Both the position numbers and the translations under genes were made by a program. From positions 930,001 to 994,000 of the forward strand of contig NZ_JACHGJ010000001.1 in NCBI RefSeq assembly GCF_014207565.1: DNA of 64,000 nt. Reading direction: 5' to 3'. The notes below the pieces were generated by a model that was not told the DNA's origin, did not search any database, and saw nothing but the letters and a program-made list of their open reading frames with translations. Origin of the DNA: Spirochaeta isovalerica (GTDB taxonomy: Bacteria > Spirochaetota > Spirochaetia > DSM-2461). Position 1 is the first letter of the stretch; every line of letters begins with the position of its first letter. Shown piece after piece: positions 15,820-25,197 of the stretch.

Positions 15820-16470
15820 CTAAAAATTATCACTCTGGTATACAAAGTCGTGGGCGACCCACTTTTCCGCCCTGTAACCCTCCAGAACCAATAGCAGAGG
15901 CAGTTCTTCTTCCGGAACGGCGAGGGAAATTTCATCGATTCCCTCACCTTCTATTCCCCGTATTCTCGCCTTATGTCCCGGAATTATCTTTAGAACAAGG
16001 TTGATGCCTGAATCGGCAGGGGATATTTCCATTGCCTCGATCAGGGAATCGGAAAAAAGGACCACAGCCACGTACTGATCCCCCTTTTTTTTTAGAGACG
16101 AACCGATGCGCAGCCAATCGGGGCTGGAAAGAATCCGTTCATGGGATGAACTGTCAAGCCATGCCTGAAACAGACTGTCCGGATCGGGTGATGTTCCGAG
16201 AATCTCTCCCGCTTTATTGGCCGTTCCTCCGGTTTTTCTGTAACGGTTGAAAACCCGATCACCGTTCCCGTCCTCATGGCTCAGGATGCCGGTCTCGACC
16301 AACTCTTCACAATAGAGTTCCGCCGTTTTTTCAAGAGCTTCTTCCGGCACAAGAACAGAAAGCCCCCGCGAATCCCGGTACTGATTGACTAAATCAGTCA
16401 GCACCGGCTCTCCGATGAGGGCTCTGCTAAAAAAGGATAGAAGCCAGGCTGATAATAAAACTCTATTCAT
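15820..16470 (-). CDS. Secreted CAP/SCP-domain protein
   Basis: 216 residues with an N-terminal signal peptide (RVLLSAWLLSFFSRALIG). The CAP fold is indicated by LVNQYRDSRGLSVLVPEEAL, the conserved SHEDGNGDRVFNRY segment (about 63-76), AGEILG, and WLDSSSHERILSSPDWLRIG, with the His/Glu pairs usual for the CAP cavity. The last 70 residues form an extra beta-rich domain not part of the core. Bacterial CAP proteins are secreted, and their role is generally not known. The start is directly next to the HIT gene stop, so they are probably co-transcribed. Confidence 0.8.
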   Translation of the reverse strand: MNRVLLSAWLLSFFSRALIGEPVLTDLVNQYRDSRGLSVLVPEEALEKTAELYCEELVETGILSHEDGNGDRVFNRYRKTGGTANKAGEILGTSPDPDSLFQAWLDSSSHERILSSPDWLRIGSSLKKKGDQYVAVVLFSDSLIEAMEISPADSGINLVLKIIPGHKARIRGIEGEGIDEISLAVPEEELPLLLVLEGYRAEKWVAHDFVYQSDNF

Positions 16471-16471
16471 A

Positions 16472-16816
16472 TCAGCCCGGAGGCCAGTTCATCTGCCTTT
16501 CTCCGAGGATATGGGCATGAAGGTATTCCACTGTCTGCTGCCCGTTTGAACCGCAGTTCATAACGATTCGATAACCATCGCCGGCCAGTCCGAGTTCCAC
16601 AGCCACTCTGGAAACGCCCTGCAGAAAAATACCCGTTTCTTCCGCCGGCCTGTCTTTAAGATCGTTGAAGCTGGCTACCTTTTGCTTGGGAATAACCAGT
16701 ACGTGGACGGGAGCCTGAGGGTTTATATCTCTGAAAGCGAGAATATTGTCATCCTCGTACACCACATCGGCGGGAATCTCTTTGTTTATGATTTTGTCGA
16801 AAATCGTCTCTTCCAT
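16472..16816 (-). CDS. HIT-family (HINT-like) nucleotide hydrolase
   Basis: 114 residues, full HINT length. Seen: IFDKIINKEIPADVVYEDD, the central INPQAPVHVLVIPK strand pair and the terminal active-site block YLHAHILGERQMNWPPG. HINT proteins hydrolyse purine nucleoside phosphoramidates through the middle His of a H-x-H-x-H motif. Here the first His is Tyr98, while His100 (nucleophile) and His102 are present. The ending RQMNWPPG is nearly that of human HINT1. The enzyme is likely active. A stop-to-start gap of one base links it to the CAP gene. Confidence 0.9.
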   Translation of the reverse strand: MEETIFDKIINKEIPADVVYEDDNILAFRDINPQAPVHVLVIPKQKVASFNDLKDRPAEETGIFLQGVSRVAVELGLAGDGYRIVMNCGSNGQQTVEYLHAHILGERQMNWPPG

Positions 16817-16856
16817 TTTGAACCTCTATTATTCTGTTACCGAATTATACAACAGA

Positions 16857-19106
16857 TCAGGAACATTTGCTCCATCCGCATTCCTGGCATACGACACATC
16901 CGTCCCGGAATACCAGCTTGCCGCCGCATTCATCGCAGTGCTTATCTCCCGTAACCACTTCCTCACCGTCAATTAGGTATTTTTTCAGAACCCGGGATAT
17001 GCTTCTCTCGCAATCGGCGAAGTTTGTATCTTTGCTGAGCTGATCGATCACGAACTGAAGCGGCGTTCCATGACGGAGCGACATGGAGATAAACCGGGCC
17101 AGAGATGCCGTGGGAGAATCAAATGTTTTAGTGAAGTTCTTGAGAGTTGTCTCAATAGGTCCATTCTCCATTATAAGGTCATAGCGGCCTTTTCCGGCTT
17201 TTCTGATTACACCTGTGGGGAATTTGGACAGATCGAGAATATCTTCGGGATCGTCGATAACAAAGATCTCATAGAGGCTTCCGTTGTATTTACCGACGAT
17301 TACAATATATTTTTTGCCTTTGACGCGAATCTGATGAATATCTCCGGGAAGATCTTTCGGTCTGGTCGGCGCGATATTGCGATTGATTGTCTCTTTTGCC
17401 GCTTTTTCGCTGTATTCGAGGATTCCCTTCATGCTTCCCTCGGGGTTGAAAGTCGTAAAACCCTTAAGCCCTTTCCTGTAGGCGTACATAAAAAGATTTC
17501 TGTATTCCTCAAAACTGGTTCCCGGTGCGAGATTGAGGGTTTTGGAAATACTGTGGTCGATATACTTCTGAACTTCCGCCTGAACATCAATGGCCTTGTA
17601 TGCATCGATTTTCATCGTCGTTGTGAAATATTCAGGCGCTTTTGCCTCATCTCCGAAAGCTTCCTTATAAAGAAGCCAGGCATAATCGTAAACCGTTTCT
17701 GAAATCGTGTTGTCATCGACACCGGTTCTGACTGTCCTGTCATACTGGAGAGCAAAGATAGGTTCGATTCCCGAAGAACAATTCTGTCCTACCGAAAGAG
17801 ATGTCGTACCGGTGGGAGCTACCGTGTTGAGCTGAATGTTTCTCATTCCGTGCTCGGCGATTTTTTTCTGAAGCTCCGGAGAAAGCGTTTTGATAAACTC
17901 GGCTTTCACAAGTTTCTTCTTATCACAGGCGGGGAAAGTCCCTTTTTCGATCGCCAGATCGACAGACGCTTCATAAGAGCCGTCGCGAAGGGCTTTGGCA
18001 ATCTCACCGGCGAAACGTACGGATTCTTCATCTCCGTATGTTATTTTAAGCATAGCCATGGAGTCTCCGAGACCGGTAAACCCGAGGCCGACCCTTCTCC
18101 ACTGGAGGGAGAAATCCCTGATCTTATCAAGGGGATAATCAGTCGTACTCAGAACATTGTCGAGAAACCGGATTCCTGTTGCAATAACCTTTCTGTATTC
18201 TTCGAAATCAAACTCGGCTTCATCGGTAAAAGGCTTTTTAACAAATTTAGAAAGATTGATGGCAGAGAGGCAGCAGAGGGAATAAGGAGGCATAACCAAC
18301 TCACCGCAGGGATTGACCCTGTCCATTTTAAAGGCCCAGTATCCGTTGTTGTACTTTGATACGGTGTCACTGTTGAAAATGCCCGGCTCATTATGTGTGT
18401 AGGCATTCTTCGCCAGAAGATTGTAGAGATACTCGGCTTTTACCGTTTTATAGACTTTGCCGTCGAACTCGAGATTCCAGTCCTCATTATTCTCAACTGC
18501 TTTGACGAATTTATCAGTGATTTTTACAGAGATGTTAAACTGGGTGAGCTCGCCGTTGTGTTCTCCCTGTTTGACTGTAATAAATTCTTCAATGTCGGGA
18601 TGGGAGATATCGAGGAGAGCGATATGGGCCGACCGCCTGTGTCCCCCGGTCATGATTGTTTTGGCGGACTGATCGAAAATTTTCAGAAACGAGATTACAC
18701 CTGAAGATTCTCCGCCGCCGGAAAGAGCATCGCCTTTAGGGCGGAGACCGGATATATCAAATCCGACACCACCACCCATTTTCGAAATAAGAGCATCCTC
18801 TTTGAGAGACTCGTAAATCCCCTCCATGGAGTCTTCAATATCGATGGTAAAACAGTTATTATAATTCTTCATCTCGCTCTCAGGTCTGGCATTGGCCAGG
18901 ATTCTGCCGGCGGGAATCAGCTTTCCTTCGGAAAGGACAGAGTAAAACTCCTTTTCGACCTGCTTTCTCTTCTCTTCCGGTTCAGCGGAAGCGATCTCTG
19001 TACTTATTTTGCGAAATACTTCTTCGGGACCCTCTTCATTGTTGAGCATATATTTTTTTTGAAAGATTTCTCCACTCAACTTCTGCATCCACTTGTAATC
19101 TGACAT
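16857..19106 (-). CDS. nrdJ: Adenosylcobalamin-dependent ribonucleotide reductase (class II)
   Basis: 749 residues. It reduces ribonucleotides to deoxyribonucleotides with a cobalamin radical, so it needs neither O2 nor a radical-activase partner. Seen: KMGGGVGFDISGLRP, the active-site block NPCGELVMPPYSLCCLSAINL with the radical cysteine, the nucleotide loop TVAPTGTTSLSVGQN, and a C-terminal Cys-rich ribbon (CDECGGKL...CQECGW) of the NrdJ type that relays reducing power. The start at ATG 19106 is preceded by AGGAGA with good spacing. Two NrdR boxes lie just upstream (19132-19178), so repression by NrdR-dATP is expected. No class I or III subunits are nearby. Confidence 0.96.
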   Translation of the reverse strand: MSDYKWMQKLSGEIFQKKYMLNNEEGPEEVFRKISTEIASAEPEEKRKQVEKEFYSVLSEGKLIPAGRILANARPESEMKNYNNCFTIDIEDSMEGIYESLKEDALISKMGGGVGFDISGLRPKGDALSGGGESSGVISFLKIFDQSAKTIMTGGHRRSAHIALLDISHPDIEEFITVKQGEHNGELTQFNISVKITDKFVKAVENNEDWNLEFDGKVYKTVKAEYLYNLLAKNAYTHNEPGIFNSDTVSKYNNGYWAFKMDRVNPCGELVMPPYSLCCLSAINLSKFVKKPFTDEAEFDFEEYRKVIATGIRFLDNVLSTTDYPLDKIRDFSLQWRRVGLGFTGLGDSMAMLKITYGDEESVRFAGEIAKALRDGSYEASVDLAIEKGTFPACDKKKLVKAEFIKTLSPELQKKIAEHGMRNIQLNTVAPTGTTSLSVGQNCSSGIEPIFALQYDRTVRTGVDDNTISETVYDYAWLLYKEAFGDEAKAPEYFTTTMKIDAYKAIDVQAEVQKYIDHSISKTLNLAPGTSFEEYRNLFMYAYRKGLKGFTTFNPEGSMKGILEYSEKAAKETINRNIAPTRPKDLPGDIHQIRVKGKKYIVIVGKYNGSLYEIFVIDDPEDILDLSKFPTGVIRKAGKGRYDLIMENGPIETTLKNFTKTFDSPTASLARFISMSLRHGTPLQFVIDQLSKDTNFADCERSISRVLKKYLIDGEEVVTGDKHCDECGGKLVFRDGCVVCQECGWSKCS

Positions 19107-19131
19107 ATTTAAATCTCCTAAAAATTCGACT

Positions 19132-19147
19132 ATACCATATATGGTGT
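19132..19147. promoter_or_regulatory. NrdR box 1
   Basis: ATACCATATATGGTGT, a 16-base near-palindrome matching the NrdR consensus (ACACWATATATWGTGT type), 26 bases before nrdJ. Confidence 0.75.
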
Positions 19148-19162
19148 ATATTCATAAACAGC

Positions 19163-19178
19163 ACACCATATAATGTGC
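19163..19178. promoter_or_regulatory. NrdR box 2
   Basis: ACACCATATAATGTGC, exactly 31 bases from box 1. This is the three-helical-turn phase required for cooperative NrdR binding. The rest of 19179-19312 is AT-rich and holds nothing else I can name. Confidence 0.78.
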
Positions 19179-19312
19179 CATTTTAATCAATATCGATATT
19201 TTTGCAAGAGAATTTCAGTGATTGTATTGATTTTTTCATATCAAGCTAATAATTATCATTACTATTTACATTGTATTGATGTAAAACCTATAGTCTTCAA
19301 CTTTACCGGACA

Positions 19313-19341
19313 TTGAATCTGTGCGCTTTTTTTGCTATATT
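19313..19341 (+). promoter_or_regulatory. Sigma70-type promoter of the first EF-G gene
   Basis: TTGAAT (19313-19318), 17 bases, TATATT (19336-19341). It leaves a leader of about 20 bases that contains AGGAG (19356-19360) before ATG 19368. Confidence 0.6.
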
Positions 19342-19367
19342 CTCACTTGATTTACAGGAGAATCGAC

Positions 19368-21398
19368 ATGTCACAGAAAAATATGAGAAATATAGGGATT
19401 ATGGCTCACATCGATGCGGGAAAGACGACAACGACCGAGCGAATCCTCTACTATACAGGTAAAAGCCACCGCATCGGAGAAGTGGATAACGGCAACGCCA
19501 CCATGGACTGGATGGAGCAGGAACAGAACCGTGGCATTACGATCGTTTCCGCAGCCACGACCTGTTACTGGAAAGACCATCAAATCAATATAATCGATAC
19601 TCCGGGCCATGTGGATTTTACAGCGGAAGTAGAAAGGTCTCTTCGAGTCCTCGACGGAGCTGTTGCGGTTTTCTGCGCTGTCGGCGGAGTCGAGCCTCAG
19701 TCCGAAACAGTGTGGCACCAGGCAGACCGATACGAAGTTCCCAGAATCGCTTATATAAATAAAATGGACAGAACCGGAGCCGACTTCTTTGAAGTGATCA
19801 AGGAAATTCGGGAAAAACTGGGAGCCGTTCCGGTTCCTCTGGCACTTCCGATCGGAAAAGAGAACGACTATGAAGGAAACATAGATCTTCTTTTAATGAA
19901 AGAGATCAGATGGAATCCCGACAATCAGGGAGAAACCTTCACTATCAGTGATATTGCACCGGAAAGACAGGAGCTTGCCGATGAATGGCGGGAATCCATG
20001 ATCGATGCCCTGTCGGCTTATTCCGATGAGATGACCGAATTGTTTCTCGAAGGGGAAGATGTTCCTCTGGAGCTGATTCAGAAAGTCATCAGGCAGGAGA
20101 CGATAAACCGCTCCATCGTGCCGATATTTACCGGTTCATCACTCAAGAACAAAGGCGTTCAGCCTGTGCTCGATGCGGTCATCAATTTTCTGCCGGCTCC
20201 CGACGATCTTCCTCCCGTACGCTGTCATCACAGCAAAAAAGATGAGGATATGCTTCTGGAAAGGGATGAGAACGGACCCCTTGCCGGTCTGATTTTTAAA
20301 ATTCAGCAGGACAAGGAAGCCGGCCCTCTCTGTTTCGTCCGCGTTTATTCGGGCGAGTTGAAATCAGGGACGGCTGTAATGAATATCGATAAAAAGAAGC
20401 GGGAAAGGGTCAACAGACTTCTTAGAATGCATTCGAACCATCACGAACAGATCAGTTCCGTTCACGCAGGCGACATTGCCGTTGTCATCGGGATGAAAAA
20501 TGCCCAGACAGGCGATACCATCGGCTCTGAAGGCTATCCCATCATTCTCGAAAAGATGAACTTTCCCGATCCGGTTATTTCCGTCGCCATAGAGCCGAAA
20601 ACCATCAGCGATCAGGACAAACTGAAGTCCGCTCTCGAATATCTGAAAATGGAAGATCCCACTTTTACGGCCAAAGAAAACGAAGAGACGGGTCAGCTGA
20701 TTATTTCCGGAATGGGGGAACTTCACCTGGACGTACTGGTTACGCGCATCAAAGACGAATACAAAGTCGCGGCCAATATCGGTAATCCCCAGGTATCCTA
20801 CAGAGAATCGATTACCCAGGCTGTGACTCACACAGAACTGTTCAGCAAGGTTCTGGGCGGTAAAGAGCATACGGCCGAAATCACTCTCAAAATCGAACCT
20901 CTTGAGAGAGGAAGCGGCAACAGATTCACAAGCGAGGTTAAAAAGACCGTTCTACCGGTTGATTTCCAGGAAGCGGTCGAAAGAGGAATCCGCTCCTCCA
21001 TGACGTCGGGAACTCTTATGGGATATGAGACAATCGATATCGGAGTGACACTGACGGCTGCCGGGTTCAACGAGCTGACAGCCAGCGAACTGGCTTATCA
21101 GTCGGCAGCGTCCCTCGGATTCGACAACGCGCTGCGCAAAGCCGCTCCCGTTCTTCTGGAACCGGTTATGAATGTGGATATCATGTGTCCCGCCGAATAT
21201 GTGGGAGATGTCATCAGTTCACTGACTCAGCGCGGCGGACTGGTGAGCAGCATCGAATCCCGTCCGGCTTTTGAACTGGTGATCGCCCAGGCTCCCCTGG
21301 TAAAAATGTTCGGCTACACGACGACTTTGCGGAGCCAGACGCAGGGCCGGGGAACCTTTGCCATGGAGTTCTCCCACTTCGCGGCAAAAGAAGGCTGA
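19368..21398 (+). CDS. Elongation factor G paralogue, resembling spirochaetal EF-G2 (ribosome recycling type)
   Basis: 676 residues from ATG 19368 (AGGAG seven bases before). GTPase motifs are all standard: AHIDAGKT (13-20), RGITI (55-59), DTPGH with His81, NKMD. Domains II-V follow in order ([20 protein letters not shown] in domain [11 protein letters not shown] in IV, a terminal [18 protein letters not shown] in V). The length, the GKSH segment after the P-loop region and the [10 protein letters not shown] ending resemble, from memory, Borrelia EF-G2, shown to act only in ribosome recycling with RRF. The main translocase normally sits in the str operon, which is not here. It is followed by a second unusual EF-G gene. 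Confidence 0.8.
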   Translation: MSQKNMRNIGIMAHIDAGKTTTTERILYYTGKSHRIGEVDNGNATMDWMEQEQNRGITIVSAATTCYWKDHQINIIDTPGHVDFTAEVERSLRVLDGAVAVFCAVGGVEPQSETVWHQADRYEVPRIAYINKMDRTGADFFEVIKEIREKLGAVPVPLALPIGKENDYEGNIDLLLMKEIRWNPDNQGETFTISDIAPERQELADEWRESMIDALSAYSDEMTELFLEGEDVPLELIQKVIRQETINRSIVPIFTGSSLKNKGVQPVLDAVINFLPAPDDLPPVRCHHSKKDEDMLLERDENGPLAGLIFKIQQDKEAGPLCFVRVYSGELKSGTAVMNIDKKKRERVNRLLRMHSNHHEQISSVHAGDIAVVIGMKNAQTGDTIGSEGYPIILEKMNFPDPVISVAIEPKTISDQDKLKSALEYLKMEDPTFTAKENEETGQLIISGMGELHLDVLVTRIKDEYKVAANIGNPQVSYRESITQAVTHTELFSKVLGGKEHTAEITLKIEPLERGSGNRFTSEVKKTVLPVDFQEAVERGIRSSMTSGTLMGYETIDIGVTLTAAGFNELTASELAYQSAASLGFDNALRKAAPVLLEPVMNVDIMCPAEYVGDVISSLTQRGGLVSSIESRPAFELVIAQAPLVKMFGYTTTLRSQTQGRGTFAMEFSHFAAKEG

Positions 21399-21415
21399 TC
21401 CCTTTCCCGCCTTAT

Positions 21416-21450
21416 CGATCGGGCCCTGTCTTTATGACAGGTCCTGATCG
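21416..21450 (+). terminator. Long imperfect hairpin after the EF-G gene
   Basis: CGATCGGGCCCTGTC, TTTAT loop, GACAGGTCCTGATCG. There is no immediate T run, but ATTTTTTTT starts about 17 bases later. The rest of 21451-21597 is AT-rich with no gene. Confidence 0.5.
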
Positions 21451-21597
21451 CGAAGGAAATATACATTTTTTTTCTGATAACTGCCCTCCCGACAGTTCGT
21501 TTCAGCTAACTCCTTTACCAGCCATAAATAAAACAAAAGTTGCGGATAATACAATATTGTTCAATCCACTGTCAACTGTCTGAGCATTTTTTTTTGT

Positions 21598-21626
21598 TTG
21601 ACCTATAAATAATAGGGGTCTAACAT
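21598..21626 (+). promoter_or_regulatory. Sigma70-type promoter of the second EF-G-like gene
   Basis: TTGACC (21598-21603), 17 bases, TAACAT (21621-21626); GAGGGAGGA (21655-21663) precedes ATG 21670. Confidence 0.55.
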
Positions 21627-21669
21627 TGTTTAAAGATTACCAAATCATTTTTTGAGGGAGGACTACAGG

Positions 21670-23730
21670 ATGGGACAAACCACCAAAGACATCCGAAACA
21701 TTGCGATCTGCGGCCATGGAGAAACGGGAAAGACGACTTTCTTTGAACAGATTCTCTATAACACCGGTGCTATTAGCAAAGCAGAATCGGTGGATTCGGG
21801 CCGCACAGTCAGCGATTTTACAGATGAAGAGATCGAAAGAAAAATTTCAATCCATTCCGCGCTTGCCAGTGTCGAATGGAAGGATACAAAGATCAATTTT
21901 TTTGACACGCCGGGATCTTCTGACTTTGTAGGGGAAGTCGTCTCCTCCTTCCGCGTATCAGAAGCCGCCGTTGTACTTATTGGAGCCCGTTCGGGGATCC
22001 AGATTGAAACAGTAAAACTGAGAAGAAGACTCGATGACAGAGATATGCCCCGTATCGTTTTCGTCAATAAGATGGAAAAAGAAAGGGCGGATTTTTATAA
22101 TGTCGTAAAAGAAATTGAAGATATCGGTAGAACCGCTATTCCTATAACAATACCTATGGGACAGGGAGAGGACTTCAAAGGAGTTATTAATCTCCTGACA
22201 ATGAAAGCCTATCTGAAGCCCGGTGTGGGCAATAAAGAGGAAGAGGCTGTAGAGATACCTGAAGAATATAAAGAAATAGCCGACGAATACCACCTGAAAA
22301 TGATCGAAATGGCCGCTGAGGGTGATGATGAGCTGACTGAAAGATATTTTGATGAAGGAACTCTTTCTCTCGAAGATGCCATTAAAGGGTTGAGAGAAGG
22401 TCTTTTTGATAACAGATTCACGCCTATGTTCTGCGGAAGCGCCGTGGAAAGTTCGGGAATCCGTCCGCTCCTCAACTTTATCGTTAACGATGCTCCGGCA
22501 CCGGGCCGGGTCGAAGAACCCTGCGTTACCGGAGAAAAAGCGGTAATGATCGATGAAAAAGCCGAATTCTCAGGTATGATTTTCAAGACATCCATTGATA
22601 AGTTTTCGGGAAAAATGTCTTTTGTGAAAGTCATAACCGGATGCCTGAATCAGAATATGGAAATCTTCCATGTCAGGGAAGATAAAAAAGACAGAGTCGG
22701 AAAACTCTTTATTGCAAAAGGTAAAGAGCTGAAGGAAGTTCAGGAAATCTGCGCAGGAGATATCGGAATCATTACGAAAAAAGATGCATTCCAGACAAAT
22801 GATACGCTTTGCATGTCTGATAATATAATCCACTTTCAGCCCTTGATGCTCCCCAATCCTGTGCATCATCTGGCGATAACAGCGGAAAACCAGAAAGACG
22901 AAGACAAACTGTCTCAGGTTCTCCACAAAGTAGCGGAAGAAGATCTGACATTTAAAATCGTTTACAACGAAGAAACGAAAGAAACAGTTATTTCCGGAAT
23001 GGGTGAACAGCACATAACCATCATTCTCGATAAAGTACTGAAAAACTACAAGATCAACGTGAACAGAAAAGTACCGAGAGTCCCCTACCGCGAGACAATA
23101 ACCAAATCGGCTGAAGCTGAGTATACCCACAAGAAGCAGTCCGGCGGTCATGGTCAGTACGGAAGGGTCTGTATCAAAGTAAGACCTCTTGAAAGAGGAG
23201 AATATTTTGTTATGGAGAATGAAATAAAGGGAGGCGCTATCAGCAAAGGTTACCTGCCCGGCATTGAAAAGGGACTTCTCGAAGCTATGGAAGAGGGTTT
23301 TCTTGCGGGCTACCCCATGGTAGACGTAGGCGTCACAGTTTTCGATGGTAAAGAGCACGATGTCGACTCTTCTGAAATGGCTTTTAAAATCGCCGGAAAA
23401 AACGCATTGAAAACCGCATTTGACAAATGCAAGCCCACACTTCTCGAACCCATTATGAATCTGACAGTCTTTGTCAACGATCAGTATATGGGAGACGTGC
23501 TTTCCGACCTTTCAACCAAAAGAGGTAGAGTCACAGATCAGGAAAGCATCGGTGGAAGCATTACGGCTATTAAAGCGCAGGTTCCCCAGGGTGAACTGAT
23601 GAGATATTCAATCGATCTTCGCTCGATCACATCGGGAACAGGAGCTTTTGAAGTGGAATTCAGTCATTATGATCCCGTATCCGGGAAAATTGCGCAGGAT
23701 ATAATCAACGCGTCTAAAGTCGAAGATTAG
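21670..23730 (+). CDS. EF-G-like translation GTPase with altered switch II
   Basis: 686 residues from ATG 21670, with a strong ribosome site six bases upstream. All five EF-G domains are present, but the G domain differs from translocases. The P-loop is GHGETGKT (15-22), switch I reads RKISI instead of RGITI, and switch II reads DTPGSSDF instead of DTPGHVDF, so the catalytic His is Ser83. NKME replaces NKMD. Similar changes mark the FusA2/EF-G-2 subfamily (Thermus, Mycobacterium), whose cell role is unclear. Domain IV keeps HKKQSGGHGQYGRV, typical of that subfamily. It may bind GTP but hydrolyse it slowly. An independent promoter and a strong terminator make it a single-gene unit. Confidence 0.85.
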   Translation: MGQTTKDIRNIAICGHGETGKTTFFEQILYNTGAISKAESVDSGRTVSDFTDEEIERKISIHSALASVEWKDTKINFFDTPGSSDFVGEVVSSFRVSEAAVVLIGARSGIQIETVKLRRRLDDRDMPRIVFVNKMEKERADFYNVVKEIEDIGRTAIPITIPMGQGEDFKGVINLLTMKAYLKPGVGNKEEEAVEIPEEYKEIADEYHLKMIEMAAEGDDELTERYFDEGTLSLEDAIKGLREGLFDNRFTPMFCGSAVESSGIRPLLNFIVNDAPAPGRVEEPCVTGEKAVMIDEKAEFSGMIFKTSIDKFSGKMSFVKVITGCLNQNMEIFHVREDKKDRVGKLFIAKGKELKEVQEICAGDIGIITKKDAFQTNDTLCMSDNIIHFQPLMLPNPVHHLAITAENQKDEDKLSQVLHKVAEEDLTFKIVYNEETKETVISGMGEQHITIILDKVLKNYKINVNRKVPRVPYRETITKSAEAEYTHKKQSGGHGQYGRVCIKVRPLERGEYFVMENEIKGGAISKGYLPGIEKGLLEAMEEGFLAGYPMVDVGVTVFDGKEHDVDSSEMAFKIAGKNALKTAFDKCKPTLLEPIMNLTVFVNDQYMGDVLSDLSTKRGRVTDQESIGGSITAIKAQVPQGELMRYSIDLRSITSGTGAFEVEFSHYDPVSGKIAQDIINASKVED

Positions 23731-23747
23731 ATTATTCACTATGTATA

Positions 23748-23778
23748 AAAAAAGCCCGGTTGAAGCCGGGCTTTTTTA
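23748..23778 (+). terminator. Intrinsic terminator, bidirectional
   Basis: AAAGCCCGG, TTGAA loop, CCGGGCTTT then TTTT on the plus side and a run of A (T on the minus strand) on the other. It lies between the EF-G-like gene and the convergent citrate synthase gene. Confidence 0.88.
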
Positions 23779-23822
23779 TTCTCATCGAACCTGTTTAATG
23801 GGGATTGACGCTCGAAGAGACA

Positions 23823-25178
23823 TTATCTCTCGGAAAGTTTAATGTATTGTTTACTGGATGTAACGTTCTTGTAGGCAGGTCTGATGATTCGTCCGCCGCT
23901 GACGATTTCTTCGATGCGGTGAGCACACCATCCGGCAATCCTCGATACAGCAAAAATCGGCGTATAGAGTTCTGTGGGAATATCCAGCATGGAATAGACA
24001 AAGCCGGAATAGAAGTCGACGTTAGCGCATATTTTTTTACCATTCTTTTTGTATTTATCGAAAATATCCTGACTGAGCCTTTCCACCATACAGTACAGAT
24101 CGAACTCTTTGCTCCTTCCCGCTTCTTTCGAAAGAAGCTCGGCTCTGTTTTTCAACAGAACGGCTCTGGGATCGGATAAAGTGTATACGGCGTGTCCCAT
24201 ACCATAGATCAAACCTTTTTTATCATACTTTTCTTTTCTCAAAGTGGCTTCCAGATAGGCAATGACTTCCGATTCATCGCTCCAGTCGTTCACCTGCTCC
24301 ATCAGATCTTCCATCATCCCGCGAACCCGGATAGCGGCCCCGCCATGAAGCGGTCCTTTCAGGGATCCGACTGCAGCGGCAATGGCCGAATATGTATCCG
24401 TTCCCGAAGAGGAGACGACATGGGTAGAAAAAGCCGAGTTGTTACCTCCTCCATGTTCAGCATGGAGGACAAGAGCCAGATCCAGCACTTCAGCTTCAAG
24501 GGGGGTGAATTTCTTATCGGGCCTTATCATGAGAAGAAAATTTTCAGCTGTACTGAGATTCGAAATGGGTGTGTGAATATAGAGGCTTTTCCCGTTGAAA
24601 TAGTGCTCCATGGCCTGAAAAGCATAAGCGACGATAGTGGGAAACTGGGAAATAAGCTCCATACTCTGTCTTAAGACATTGGGTATGGAATTGTCTTCAG
24701 CTTTTTCATCAAAACTGTAAAGAGCCAGAATGCTTCTTGCCAGCTTGTTCATGATATTGCTGCTGGGAGCCTTCAGAATCATATCTTCGGCAAAAGTGTC
24801 GGGCAACTGCCTTCTCGCCCCCAGATCGATATTGAAGTCTTCCAGATCCTGGGGCTTGGGAATATTTCCGAAAAGCAGGAGAAAAGCTGTTTCTTCGTAT
24901 CCATGGCGTCCGCAAATCTGGAATCCCTTTACCAGATCCTCGACATTGTAGCCTCGATACCGCAGACGCCCGGGAACGGGAATCTTATCACCTTCTTCCA
25001 TGATATAACCGTGAACATCGCCGATTTCCGTCAGTCCGACCAGAACACCGGTTCCGTCGCTGTTTCTCAGGCCGCGCTTGACATTGTATTTCTGATAAAG
25101 ATCCAGAGGGATCTTGCTGTTATTATCAATCAGACTCAGGTATTCAGTCATATGCTTGATATCAAGTCGGCTTTTCAT
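23823..25178 (-). CDS. gltA: Citrate synthase
   Basis: 451 residues. It condenses oxaloacetate with acetyl-CoA, the entry to the oxidative TCA branch. Catalytic residues are visible: His278 in GPLHGG, His329 in GMGHAVY and Asp388 in VDFYSG. The LVLHAEHGGG segment (237-245) is also present. The N-terminal 60 residues (VPGRLRYRGYNVEDLV after a long leader) fit the longer bacterial/clostridial-type synthases. An AGGAG site precedes ATG 25178, 19 bases after the trmB stop, so both genes are probably one message. No other TCA gene is close, so a glutamate-precursor role is as likely as a full cycle. Confidence 0.93.
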   Translation of the reverse strand: MKSRLDIKHMTEYLSLIDNNSKIPLDLYQKYNVKRGLRNSDGTGVLVGLTEIGDVHGYIMEEGDKIPVPGRLRYRGYNVEDLVKGFQICGRHGYEETAFLLLFGNIPKPQDLEDFNIDLGARRQLPDTFAEDMILKAPSSNIMNKLARSILALYSFDEKAEDNSIPNVLRQSMELISQFPTIVAYAFQAMEHYFNGKSLYIHTPISNLSTAENFLLMIRPDKKFTPLEAEVLDLALVLHAEHGGGNNSAFSTHVVSSSGTDTYSAIAAAVGSLKGPLHGGAAIRVRGMMEDLMEQVNDWSDESEVIAYLEATLRKEKYDKKGLIYGMGHAVYTLSDPRAVLLKNRAELLSKEAGRSKEFDLYCMVERLSQDIFDKYKKNGKKICANVDFYSGFVYSMLDIPTELYTPIFAVSRIAGWCAHRIEEIVSGGRIIRPAYKNVTSSKQYIKLSER

Positions 25179-25197
25179 GGAATGCTCCTGTATTCAG

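Noticed and set aside
19248..19268. Fur-box-like AT-rich palindrome (ATAATTATCATTAC)
   Set aside because: Too few matches to the 19-base consensus and placed between divergent genes with no iron function.
22570..23358. A 262-codon minus-strand frame inside the EF-G-like gene
   Set aside because: Pure shadow of domains III-V of the GTPase; Phe-rich translation typical of antisense reading.
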